A DNA stretch of 64,000 nucleotides from Nostoc sp. FACHB-280 (GTDB taxonomy: Bacteria; Cyanobacteriota; Cyanobacteriia; Cyanobacteriales; Nostocaceae): NCBI RefSeq assembly GCF_014697615.1, contig NZ_JACJSD010000040.1, positions 1 to 64,000 of the forward strand, read 5' to 3'. A program made the position numbers and the translations under genes. This document shows, piece by piece, positions 24,102 through 32,303 of the stretch; positions within the stretch are counted from its first letter, which is position 1; each line of letters begins with the position of its first letter. Under the pieces are notes generated by a model that was not told where the DNA came from, did no database searches, and saw only the letters and a program-made list of their open reading frames with translations.

Positions 24102-25442
24102 CTAATGACGAGTATAAGCACGTTCAAATTTAGTTTTTAATTGCTGTGCTGCAAAGGCTAATACTACTGCGAATAAACTAGCTGCCACAGCTACAGGTTT
24201 AACCCAAGAGTTATCTGTAAGTATAGCTAAAGCCGCAAGTGCGATCGCTACTCCAATTAAAATTTGCTTGCTTGAGTTTGTCACCCGATAAGCTTGATTG
24301 CAAGAACTACAGATTTGAGTATGTTGCGATAATCTATCCAAGGTCAGCGAACTTTCCTGTAACTCATTGCTATGAAAGTTTTTCTCTGAGTCATAACCTT
24401 GATAAAATGGCAAACCTTGACCGAATTTATCTAACCATTTGCGATACTCAACTACTAATGTGTCAGAAGTTTTGAGTGGTAAATAAATTTCCTTGAGACT
24501 TTTTCCTAAACGCTCAATTTGTCTTTTTTGTTCCACAACAATTTGCAAATCCCCTTCTAAAATTATGTTGCGGATCATAATATGGTCGAACCATCTGGGC
24601 ATCAACTTTACTTGCCAAGGGAAGAAATTTCCATAGTTTCGCAGCAAAATTCGACATCTGTCTTTACACATAGGTAGGGAATACAAAACTACTCCCCCAA
24701 ATTTGCCTATATGACTATTGCTAGATTGATAAATAACTAAGTTAGGTGCAACAAAATTTAATAACGACCAAGGCTGGTGCTGTTGTCTGGTGCTGCGCCA
24801 TCTCCCACGAATGCCTGACAATGAACTATCAAGAACTTCTAGGTCAAGTGGTTGGGCATTTTCGCGTTTACCAACAATACCATCATGGCTAATGTAAACA
24901 TGGGCTGGGTCAATGACATTTTCAATAAAATATGTTTGGTCGTAAGGTAAATCTCGGATGTAATCTGTACAAAATACCCCTGGTTTGTCTAATTCTGGGA
25001 TTATGGGGATTAATTCTTCAAGAGGTTGTTCTTGCCCAGCCCACATCCAAATTATCCCTTGGCGTTCTACTACAGGCAAAGATTTAACACAGGCTTTGGC
25101 AGGAATTTTGGCATCTTGTGGTAATTGTGGAATATGCAAACATTGACCATCAATTCCAAATTGCCAGCCGTGATATAAGCACTCAATTCTGCCATCAATA
25201 ATTTGTCCATCAGATAGTCTAGCAGCGCGGTGAGAACAACGGTCTGTTAAACAACCTAATTTTCCTTCTTGATTTCTGAATAAAACCAAGGGTTCATTAT
25301 ATAAGGAAAATCTGTAAGGCTTGTCTTTTGGTAAATCTTGTGTAAACGCAATGGGATACCAGCAGTTTTGCCAGTCAAACTCTTGATGGGTTGCTGGTGT
25401 TGGCGAGGTTTCGGAAATTGCTTTATCAGGTGCGATCGCCAT
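24102..25442 (-). CDS. Membrane-anchored Rieske oxygenase, PAO/TIC55-like
   Basis: 446-residue Rieske non-haem iron oxygenase. Rieske [2Fe-2S] ligands are Cys69/His71 and Cys88/His91 (DRCSHRAA and ECLYHGWQF). The mononuclear iron site has His181 and His186 in ENVIDPAHVYISHDG. A CxxC pair, Cys378/Cys381 (QICSSCNQAY), is followed by two hydrophobic helices (about 388-430). Rieske domain, iron domain, late CxxC and membrane anchor is the layout of pheophorbide a oxygenase, PTC52 and TIC55 of plants and their cyanobacterial relatives, where the CxxC is thought to be redox-active. Electrons would come from ferredoxin. It is the first gene of a minus-strand run with the bicupin, divergent from the NTF2-like gene. 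The substrate is not evident; it need not be a chlorophyll catabolite. Confidence 0.88.
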   Translation of the reverse strand: MAIAPDKAISETSPTPATHQEFDWQNCWYPIAFTQDLPKDKPYRFSLYNEPLVLFRNQEGKLGCLTDRCSHRAARLSDGQIIDGRIECLYHGWQFGIDGQCLHIPQLPQDAKIPAKACVKSLPVVERQGIIWMWAGQEQPLEELIPIIPELDKPGVFCTDYIRDLPYDQTYFIENVIDPAHVYISHDGIVGKRENAQPLDLEVLDSSLSGIRGRWRSTRQQHQPWSLLNFVAPNLVIYQSSNSHIGKFGGVVLYSLPMCKDRCRILLRNYGNFFPWQVKLMPRWFDHIMIRNIILEGDLQIVVEQKRQIERLGKSLKEIYLPLKTSDTLVVEYRKWLDKFGQGLPFYQGYDSEKNFHSNELQESSLTLDRLSQHTQICSSCNQAYRVTNSSKQILIGVAIALAALAILTDNSWVKPVAVAASLFAVVLAFAAQQLKTKFERAYTRH

Positions 25443-25663
25443 ATATTTTCACTCATTTTTTAGCTTAAAACATACAATAAAATCGTAAATATTATTATTG
25501 ATAATTGTTAATTAACATTTAGGAGAGATATTAAAATTGGCATATTTTAATATCTCTCCCTAGAGAATGATGACTTTATAAATAAAATCTGATTTATACA
25601 TTTTTATGTGAGATAACAAATATGGTTTAAAGTTGACGCTGAGTGTATAAATAGTTGAGAACA

Positions 25664-26062
25664 ATGACACAAGACCCTGCAAATACATTAAAAGTTGCTC
25701 ACCAAGCATTTGAAAATTTTACATACGGTCTAGCGACGGGAGAATGGCAAAAGTTTCTCGATATGCTAACAGAAGATTTTAGCTTATGGTTTCCGATGGG
25801 TAAATTTCATGGTTTGAATGAGGGGAAAGAACGCGCCCAAGAGTTTTTTCAATATGTTTCAGAATCTTTTGGTTCGGGAATTACTTTAACTGCTGTTGAC
25901 CGTGTTACTAGTAATGATCAAACCGTCGTCTTTGAGTTTCGTGACGAAGGTCTATTATTAGGACAACCTTACAAAAACCGTGTTGCGGTGTCTTTTGATG
26001 TGCGCGGCGATAGAATTTGTGCTTACCGAGAATATTTTGGCAGTGATGGGAAATCCTATTAA
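25664..26062 (+). CDS. NTF2/SnoaL-fold protein
   Basis: 132-residue protein with the cone-shaped NTF2-like fold pattern: an N-terminal helix (AHQAFENFTYGLATGEWQKFLDMLTEDFSLWFP), then beta-strands ending KNRVAVSFDVRGDRICAYREYFGS. SnoaL-like proteins include ketosteroid isomerases, polyketide cyclases, limonene-epoxide-hydrolase-type enzymes and the small subunits of ring-hydroxylating dioxygenases. I chose the ATG at 25664 over a TTG three codons earlier. It is divergent from the Rieske gene, 221 bases away, so a link to that enzyme is suggested but not shown. Confidence 0.75.
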   Translation: MTQDPANTLKVAHQAFENFTYGLATGEWQKFLDMLTEDFSLWFPMGKFHGLNEGKERAQEFFQYVSESFGSGITLTAVDRVTSNDQTVVFEFRDEGLLLGQPYKNRVAVSFDVRGDRICAYREYFGSDGKSY

Positions 26063-26093
26063 TTGATTAAGAGTAAATAGCCTATGATCAGTG

Positions 26094-26570
26094 TTAATTG
26101 AGTTCTTTTAATTCTTGACATTTAGCTTCGGCGGCTTGATAAGCTGCTAAATATTCTTGACCTCCTAACATCACATCACCATAGTATTCATAAGGTGTTG
26201 TGCCGTAAATTGGTAAGGGGTCATCTTCGGGATAATCCTCTTTTGATTCTTCGATGATAGCTTTGAGTTGTTTAGCGTTTAAACTTTGTGCGGCAAAATA
26301 CCAAAGTTCTTGGTTGGCTTTACTAATGTGAGGTAAGTTGGGGTCAATGATGCGTGTAACGGAATCTTCCCCAGAGGTATCTTTTAATTCAATCCAACCA
26401 TGTTCAACAGGGCGATAAGGTTTACCAGCATAAACTAAAAAACCTTGAACATAAATTGCCCCCTCGGTCGATAATGCTGCTTTGTAAGCATTATCAAAAG
26501 TTTTATTTGCTTTACTTTTAATGCGTTTAGCAATTTCTAACGAAAAAGTTTCATCTAATACTTTATTCAT
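26094..26570 (-). CDS. Conserved-looking protein of unknown function
   Basis: 158 residues, soluble, with no signal peptide or membrane segment. I do not recognise a domain. Visible features: a Lys-rich N-terminal helix (LEIAKRIKSKANKTFDNAYKA), a strand-rich centre (GAIYVQGFLVYAGKPYRPVEHGWIEL, VTRIIDPNLPH) that reads like a proper globular fold, an acidic stretch ESKEDYPEDDPLP, and a Tyr-rich C-terminal part (YEYYGDVMLGGQEYLAAY). Its frame is clean with an ATG start. It converges on the NTF2-like gene, 31 bases apart. It could resemble phage- or plasmid-borne proteins of the same general type, but I cannot name a family. Confidence 0.6.
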   Translation of the reverse strand: MNKVLDETFSLEIAKRIKSKANKTFDNAYKAALSTEGAIYVQGFLVYAGKPYRPVEHGWIELKDTSGEDSVTRIIDPNLPHISKANQELWYFAAQSLNAKQLKAIIEESKEDYPEDDPLPIYGTTPYEYYGDVMLGGQEYLAAYQAAEAKCQELKELN

Positions 26571-26809
26571 TTACAGAGGAAATTTCAGTGCGTACTTATA
26601 TTATTCTATCACTGGCGTAGACTGGATTGAATTGATTGAGATATCAGGTGATCGCTCTTTATCTTTACAAAAATACTAATAACTATAAATATTGCTAAAC
26701 TCCAGCTACAAATGTCAATTATTTTACATCTACAGTAGGATATCCATCTTAAATTTAAACACTTAAAATATACACTTAAGTATACTCTTGTCTAATCCAC
26801 ATAACCATC

Positions 26810-27838
26810 GTGATTAATCAACACTCCGAGAGTGTCTTTCACCAAACCCTAGAAACATCCTCAGACAAAGGCTATAAATTTAGTTGGTTTGATTGGATTT
26901 GTCTGTGGTATCCGCCAGGATGGTTAATTTTGTTTAACCGTCACTGGCAACATTATCACAGTGACCCAGATGGTTGGAATTGGTTGGAATATATATTATT
27001 TCTGATACCGTGTGGGTTTTATTTAGCACTACTAATTCGATGGTTGCGCTTGGGTTGTCGTTCCCCTAGAAAAGAAGTTGGAGAATTTAACCCCAAATAT
27101 CAACAAGCTTTTCGGCAAGAAATTTTAGCCCCAATTGTGAAATATTATTTTCGGGGAGAACTGCAACAAATTGAGCATTTGCCACAAACAGGGCCAATGA
27201 TTGTGGCAATGAATCACGCAGGGATGTGTTTTCCTTGGGATTTTCTGACTTTGGGTTATTTGTTAAGTGAAACACAGGGATGGGTAGTGCAACCATTAGC
27301 CAATGTCTCTTTATTTGAACATCCTTGGATGATTTGGTGGCTACCATCCCAATGGTCGCAAGTATTAGGTGCAGTGCGAGCAGAAATTCACGACTTTGAG
27401 ACAGCGATCGCACATGGTAAAATTTTGCTGTATGCACCCGAAGGCATACGTGGGCCGGGTAAAGGCTGGCAAAAACGCTATCAACTGCAAAAATTCGATA
27501 TCAGCTTTATTCAGTTGAGCGATCGCTATCATATACCGATTACGCCAGTAGTTTGCATAGGTAGCGAATTTTTGCATCCTTGGACTGTAAATAGTAAAAA
27601 GTTGCAACGCATCATCAAACTACCATTTTTACCCATATCTCCATTAATGTTTATCTTGCTATTATTTCCCTCAATGGGAGTTTGGGCAATGAAAACACGC
27701 TTACGATATTTTATCCAACCCTTAGAACAGCAGATTCATACAAGTAAAGACCGTGCTGATACTTATCAAAAAGCTCAACTATTGAGAAATAAACTGCAAA
27801 CTCAAATTACTAGAATGTTGAAGAATGTAAACCCGTAA
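26810..27838 (+). CDS. PlsC-like lysophospholipid acyltransferase
   Basis: 342-residue membrane-associated acyltransferase. Hydrophobic segments lie near 25-45, 58-80 and about 275-295. Acyltransferase motif I reads VAMNHAGMCFPWD, with the His and Asp seven residues apart instead of the usual four (HX4D), and motif III reads LLYAPEGIRGPGK (EGxR). The family moves acyl groups from acyl-ACP or acyl-CoA to glycerol-type acceptors; wider His-Asp spacing occurs in diacylglycerol acyltransferase-related members. It starts at a GTG (26810) with no evident ribosome-binding site. It is monocistronic here. The exact acceptor is unknown. Confidence 0.75.
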   Translation: MINQHSESVFHQTLETSSDKGYKFSWFDWICLWYPPGWLILFNRHWQHYHSDPDGWNWLEYILFLIPCGFYLALLIRWLRLGCRSPRKEVGEFNPKYQQAFRQEILAPIVKYYFRGELQQIEHLPQTGPMIVAMNHAGMCFPWDFLTLGYLLSETQGWVVQPLANVSLFEHPWMIWWLPSQWSQVLGAVRAEIHDFETAIAHGKILLYAPEGIRGPGKGWQKRYQLQKFDISFIQLSDRYHIPITPVVCIGSEFLHPWTVNSKKLQRIIKLPFLPISPLMFILLLFPSMGVWAMKTRLRYFIQPLEQQIHTSKDRADTYQKAQLLRNKLQTQITRMLKNVNP

Positions 27839-28339
27839 AAATACTCAAATTAATTTTCAAGCTTATCTAAATATAATTTAGGAGTTAAGAAGTCCAAATT
27901 CCGAGTTGAATTCTGTATTCTCATACATTAACAGTTGTCTAATTAGTCTTGATGTAGTAATTTTATTTAAGCTTTGGGTATAAACACTGTATATATATAT
28001 AAATACATAAAAAATCTTCTTTTCATTCTTGAAATTAAAGTTCTGATAAAAAAATAAAGCAACTTATAGACTCTTTAGAACTTAGTGTGCCAATTTATAT
28101 CTATGCAATCGCTGAGAACCATAATTCAGAGATTGACTTTAGGTGCATCTTCCATTGAACTCACTAGCAAGTAGAAGTTGCTGTTAGATAAACTCAGTGA
28201 GCTAACCCAGGATTGAATACTGATTTGCAGAAATCGATTAGCTTTCGCAAAGCAATTTATAGGCTGAGTGCGTAATGGCTTCAAAACTAGATTTTGAAGG
28301 AGAGTTTCTGCTGCCAAGTGTTTTTATGAAACTTTTTAG
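27839..28339. other. Gene-free interval upstream of the PEP-CTERM gene
   Basis: 500 bases of AT-rich DNA including a TATATATATATAAATAC tract near 27985. It presumably carries the promoter and 5' leader of the repeat protein gene. No reading frame or RNA gene is convincing. Confidence 0.5.
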
Positions 28340-28363
28340 ATGCGAAAAGGAGAATTAAAAAAA

Positions 28364-30457
28364 GTGACACAAATGAACTCAAAAAAACTCATAGGTTACA
28401 TAACCTGTGGCGTATCATCATTAGCGGTAGTCATGGCTGGGCAAATGTCGCAAGCAAACGCAGCAGCCATGAGCTTTACAACCACAAACTTTACAGGCAG
28501 TTCCCTACAAGCCAAATATACATTAGATGACACCATAGCCGGAGCAGGGAAAGTTCAGTTTAAAGTAGAATTTATCACCGACTCAACCTATAAAAATATT
28601 GGAGACATTCGCGGAGTATTCTTCGACATCAAAGACAACTACCTTCTATCAGGACTAAAAGTCACAGGTGTAGGTGGAACAGACATCACAACAACAGCCT
28701 ACAGTAACTTAGGACTACTAGAAAGCGTCGGTCAAGCTGGTCTCAATGGAGATGGTAATACCCATAAATTTGACTTTGGGATCGAAATTGGTGATAACGG
28801 TTTAAAAGGTGGGTCAGATGATTTCCGCACAGCCACCTTTGTTCTATCTCACAGCACAGCAGCCTTAACCCTAGATCAATTTTTTGGTCAAGAATTCGGC
28901 TTACGTGCAACCAGTGTAGGAGTTGCTGGTTCGAGTCGAGAAGGAAGTAGCAAACTAGCAGGGATAGCAACATCAGCACCCACATCAATACAAACACTCA
29001 AAGAAGAATACAACAAATTAGTTGCCGAAGCTGACGAGGCAGAGGAAACCGCCAAAACAGCTAAATCCAATTACGATAGATATCAAAAAGACGCTGACAA
29101 CAAAAAAGCTGACTACGAGAGATATCAAAGAGACGCAGACAGCAAGAAAGCTGATTACGAGAAAGCTCAGAAAGACGCAGACACCGACAAAGCTGACTAC
29201 GAGAGATATCAAAGAGACGCAGACAGCAAAAAAGCTGACTACGATAGATATCAAAAAGACGCTGATAATAAAAAAGCTGACTACGAAAAATCTCAAAAAG
29301 ACGCAGACAGCAAAAAAGCCGAATATCAGAAAGCCCAGCAAGATGCAGACAACAAGAAAGCTGATTGTGACAAAGCTCAGAAAGATGCTGACAGCAAAAA
29401 AGCAGCTTATGAGAAAGCCCAGCAAGAAGCCAACAAAGCTTCTGGTTCAGACAGAGCCAAAAAGCAACAAGAAGCTAATAATAAGAAAGCCGAATACGAG
29501 CAAGCTCAGAAAGAGGCTAATAACAAGAAAGCGGAATATGAGCAAGCTCAGAAATCTGCTGACAATAAAAAAGCAGACTGTGACAAAGCTCAGAAAGACG
29601 CTGATATCAAGAAAGCAGACTGTGATAAAGCTCAGAAAGAGGCTAATAACAAGAAAGCAGACTGTGACAAAGCTCAGAAAGACGCTGATACAAAGAAGGC
29701 TGATTACCAGAAATCACAGAAAAACGCTGATACAAAGAAAGCAGACTGTGACAAAGCTCAGAAAGAAGCTCAGAGCAAGAAAGATGATTGTGACAAGGCT
29801 CACAAAGAAGCTCAAAGCAAGAAAGATGATTGTGACAAGGCTCAAAAACACGCTAACAACAAAAAGTATGATGCTTACAACAAGAAGATAGAGTGCGATA
29901 AGGCTGAGAAACCTACACCATCACCAGCGCCAGCACCAGCACCAGCGCCTGTACCAGCACCCGCACCCGCACCAGCACCAGCGCCTGTACCAGCACCCGC
30001 ACCAGCACCAGCGCCTGTACCAGCACCCGCACCAGCACCAGCGCCTGTACCAGTGCCTGCACCTGCGCCAGCACCAGCACCAGCGCCAGTACCAGCACCA
30101 GCACCAGCACCAGCACCAGCGCCAGTACCAGTGCCTGCACCAGCACCAGCGCCTGCACCCGCACCAGCGCCAGTACCAGCACCAGCACCAGCACCCGCAC
30201 CCGCACCAACACCAACACCAGCGCCAGTACCAGCACCTACACCCGCACCTGCACCAGTACCAACGCCTGCACCCGCACCAACACCAGCACCCGCACCAGC
30301 CCCTGCGCCTGCTCCATCTCCCACAACTTACTATCAACCGCCTACTTCTCAGCCTCAACCTAAGAAGGTACCTGAGCCTAGTACACTAGCTGCTTTGGGC
30401 TTATTCGGTCTCAGTACTATCAGGTTGAAGAAAATCAACAAGAAAAATGATTTGTAA
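28364..30457 (+). CDS. PEP-CTERM surface protein with 14-residue coiled-coil repeats and Pro-Ala stalk
   Basis: About 697 residues in four parts. A signal peptide (hydrophobic GYITCGVSSLAVVMAG, cleavage near QANAA) leads to an extracellular beta-rich domain of about 170 residues with no family I can name. Then come about eighteen 14-residue units of the form (Y/C)(D/E)(K/R)xQKDADxKKAD, predicted to form a long charged coiled coil. Next is about 125 residues of PAPAPAPVPAP, a rigid stalk. The end reads KVPEPSTLAALGLFGLSTIRLKK: the PEP-CTERM motif, a membrane span and a basic tail recognised by exosortase. An ATG at 28340 and one at 28373 are in frame, but AAGGAG (28347-28352) is best spaced for the GTG at 28364. 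A strong terminator follows. Probably a surface or sheath structural protein. Confidence 0.85.
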   Translation: MTQMNSKKLIGYITCGVSSLAVVMAGQMSQANAAAMSFTTTNFTGSSLQAKYTLDDTIAGAGKVQFKVEFITDSTYKNIGDIRGVFFDIKDNYLLSGLKVTGVGGTDITTTAYSNLGLLESVGQAGLNGDGNTHKFDFGIEIGDNGLKGGSDDFRTATFVLSHSTAALTLDQFFGQEFGLRATSVGVAGSSREGSSKLAGIATSAPTSIQTLKEEYNKLVAEADEAEETAKTAKSNYDRYQKDADNKKADYERYQRDADSKKADYEKAQKDADTDKADYERYQRDADSKKADYDRYQKDADNKKADYEKSQKDADSKKAEYQKAQQDADNKKADCDKAQKDADSKKAAYEKAQQEANKASGSDRAKKQQEANNKKAEYEQAQKEANNKKAEYEQAQKSADNKKADCDKAQKDADIKKADCDKAQKEANNKKADCDKAQKDADTKKADYQKSQKNADTKKADCDKAQKEAQSKKDDCDKAHKEAQSKKDDCDKAQKHANNKKYDAYNKKIECDKAEKPTPSPAPAPAPAPVPAPAPAPAPAPVPAPAPAPAPVPAPAPAPAPVPVPAPAPAPAPAPVPAPAPAPAPAPVPVPAPAPAPAPAPAPVPAPAPAPAPAPTPTPAPVPAPTPAPAPVPTPAPAPTPAPAPAPAPAPSPTTYYQPPTSQPQPKKVPEPSTLAALGLFGLSTIRLKKINKKNDL

Positions 30458-30496
30458 GCTTCGGCAATACTGTTAAGCTTTCATATTTAGCTAGAT

Positions 30497-30537
30497 ATGG
30501 GTTGAGAGGTAACAAAAAACTTCTCACCCATTTTTTT
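30497..30537 (+). terminator. Rho-independent terminator of the PEP-CTERM gene
   Basis: Stem ATGGGT-(T)-GAGA (from 30497) pairs with TCTCACCCAT (30522-30531) with one bulged T, followed by a run of seven T. It lies 40 bases after the stop codon. Confidence 0.8.
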
Positions 30538-30639
30538 ATAGTGAAAAATACTTGTAGCATTCCTGTTGGAGATATGAAGAAAAGAGACAAGGTAGAGTGA
30601 TGTTTGTAAATCAAATAGATTGCTATGGTTTTGTATATC

Positions 30640-31338
30640 TCAGATTGACTCAACAAAAGTATTACCGAAGCGATAGCCTTTACCATACACTGTGTGAATC
30701 AAAGTAGTTTCTTTACCTACCTCAATCTTGCGGCGCAACAGGCGAATTAATGCTGCTATGACGTTGCTACTTGGTTGTTCTTCATCGTCCCAGAGATGTT
30801 CCATAATTTGGGCGTGAGTTAGCAACTGTCCTGTGTGTTCCATAAAGTATTGCAAAAGTTGACTTTCTTTTTGGGAGAGTTCAATGATGCGTCCTTGGCG
30901 GTAAGCTACTTGGTTGTCGCAATCAAGTTCTAAATCAGCAACAACTAATCTTCCTGGTGTGGTTTCATAGGTTTGGGAAGCGCCACGACGCAATAAGGCG
31001 CGGACTCTGGCTAACAACTCGCGTAATTCAAAGGGTTTGACTAAATAATCATCTGCACCAGCATCTAAACCTTGCACGCGATCGTCTAAAGTATCTTTAG
31101 CGGTAAGAAACAACACAGGTGTATTTTTTCCTTGTCGTCGCAATTCTTGGCAAATTTCTAATCCAGTTTTTCCTGGCAACATCCAATCTAAAATTAGTAA
31201 GTCATAGTGACTGGCTGCGGCCAGTTGACTACCATTCGCCCCATCATAAGCGGCATCTACGGTGTAACCTTCACGAGTTAACACACGGCTTAAGGGGTCT
31301 GTTAATTCTACTTCATCGTCAACTAATAAAATTCTCAT
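30640..31338 (-). CDS. OmpR-type response regulator
   Basis: 232-residue two-component DNA-binding regulator. The receiver has the acidic pair DDE (7-9), phosphoacceptor Asp51 (LLILDWMLP), Thr in FLTAKD and Lys in YLVKPF. The winged-helix output domain ends IHTVYGKGYRFGN. An upstream in-frame ATG (31371) would add eleven residues that do not belong to the family, so the start is placed at MRILLVDDE. No kinase gene is adjacent on its strand, so it is an orphan here. It is divergent from hisG, with 76 bases between the starts, so their promoters overlap. Confidence 0.9.
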   Translation of the reverse strand: MRILLVDDEVELTDPLSRVLTREGYTVDAAYDGANGSQLAAASHYDLLILDWMLPGKTGLEICQELRRQGKNTPVLFLTAKDTLDDRVQGLDAGADDYLVKPFELRELLARVRALLRRGASQTYETTPGRLVVADLELDCDNQVAYRQGRIIELSQKESQLLQYFMEHTGQLLTHAQIMEHLWDDEEQPSSNVIAALIRLLRRKIEVGKETTLIHTVYGKGYRFGNTFVESI

Positions 31339-31414
31339 GCTGCTTATGGTAAGCAATCGAGATATTCTCAATAATAAATGAACTGTCTACACGCTAAGGA
31401 TATCAAGAAAAAGA

Positions 31415-32059
31415 ATGTTGACTGTCGCACTACCGAAAGGGGAACTACTAAAAAATAGCATCCGCCTGTTGCAATCTGTAGGATTAGATTTTAGTGCTTT
31501 TTTAGATTCTGGAAATCGCCAACTTCAGATTCTTGATGCGAGTGGACAAGCTAAGGGTTTGTTGGTACGCGCACAGGATGTACCTGTCTATGTAGAATAT
31601 GGTCAGGCACAGTTGGGGATTGTTGGTTATGATGTGTTGCGAGAAAAACAGCCACAGGTAGCACATTTAGTTGATTTACAATTTGGCTATTGTCGCATGT
31701 CGGTGGCAGTTAAAGCAGCTAGTCCTTACAAATCACCTTTAGATTTTCCGCCGCACAGCCGCATTGCTTCTAAGTATGTCAATTGTGCTAGGGAATATTT
31801 TCAAAGTTTAGATTTACCAGTGGAAATAGTACCGTTGTCTGGTTCTGTGGAACTTGGCCCGATTACAGGAATGTCAGAAGCTATTGTTGATTTGGTTTCT
31901 ACGGGGCGGACTTTGCGCGAAAATGGCTTAATTGAACTGGAGACTTTGTATCACAGTACGGCACGGTTAATTGGACATCCGTTAAGTTACCGAATCAATA
32001 CAGGTAATATGTGCGAGTTGAGTGCTAAGTTGCGCGAGGTGGCTTTGCTGGGGGTATAG
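31415..32059 (+). CDS. hisG: ATP phosphoribosyltransferase, short form
   Basis: Catalyses the first step of histidine synthesis, joining ATP and PRPP. The N-terminal [11 protein letters not shown], the central [39 protein letters not shown] (PRPP-binding) and the [12 protein letters not shown] end identify it. At 214 residues it is the short HisG form without the C-terminal His-binding domain, which in cyanobacteria works with HisZ as the regulatory subunit. hisZ is not in this window. The gene is monocistronic and divergent from the response regulator. Confidence 0.95.
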   Translation: MLTVALPKGELLKNSIRLLQSVGLDFSAFLDSGNRQLQILDASGQAKGLLVRAQDVPVYVEYGQAQLGIVGYDVLREKQPQVAHLVDLQFGYCRMSVAVKAASPYKSPLDFPPHSRIASKYVNCAREYFQSLDLPVEIVPLSGSVELGPITGMSEAIVDLVSTGRTLRENGLIELETLYHSTARLIGHPLSYRINTGNMCELSAKLREVALLGV

Positions 32060-32303
32060 GTGTGTAAGGGTGTAAGGGTGTAATGGTGTGGAATTATTTT
32101 TCTCTACTTCCTATTACCCATTCCCTACTCCCTACTCCCTTCTATTTTGTCTAAACTGGAATCATGCCCATTATTCAAGTTTAGGGCGATCGCTTTCTCT
32201 GTTAAACACTTTAAAATCTCAAAAAGCTCCTGCTTCCTTCAATAAAAATCAAATTTTTCCAAACTTTTAATCAAATCTTTTTTTAAGTTTTTTCCCAAAA
32301 TTA
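32060..32303. repeat. Spacer with heptamer repeats
   Basis: Just after hisG (32060-32092) is a GTGTAAGG-type tandem repeat, followed at about 32110-32143 by CCCATTCCCTACTCCC-type heptamers. The rest is AT-rich leader before the kinase gene. These are the usual short tandem repeats; no gene. Confidence 0.55.

Noticed and set aside
29018-29891. Long plus- and minus-strand frames (289 and 135 codons) overlapping the coiled-coil repeat
   Set aside because: The 42 bp DNA repeat keeps other frames open. Their translations are low-complexity Lys/Thr or Val/Phe-rich strings, while the main frame has signal peptide, stalk and PEP-CTERM end.
29875-30358. Minus-strand frames of 107-149 codons rich in Gly-Ala, Leu-Val or Cys-Trp opposite the Pro-Ala stalk
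   Set aside because: They are the complement of the repetitive GCACCAGCACC-type DNA that encodes the stalk of the PEP-CTERM protein. All reading frames of this repeat are open; there are no ribosome-binding sites.
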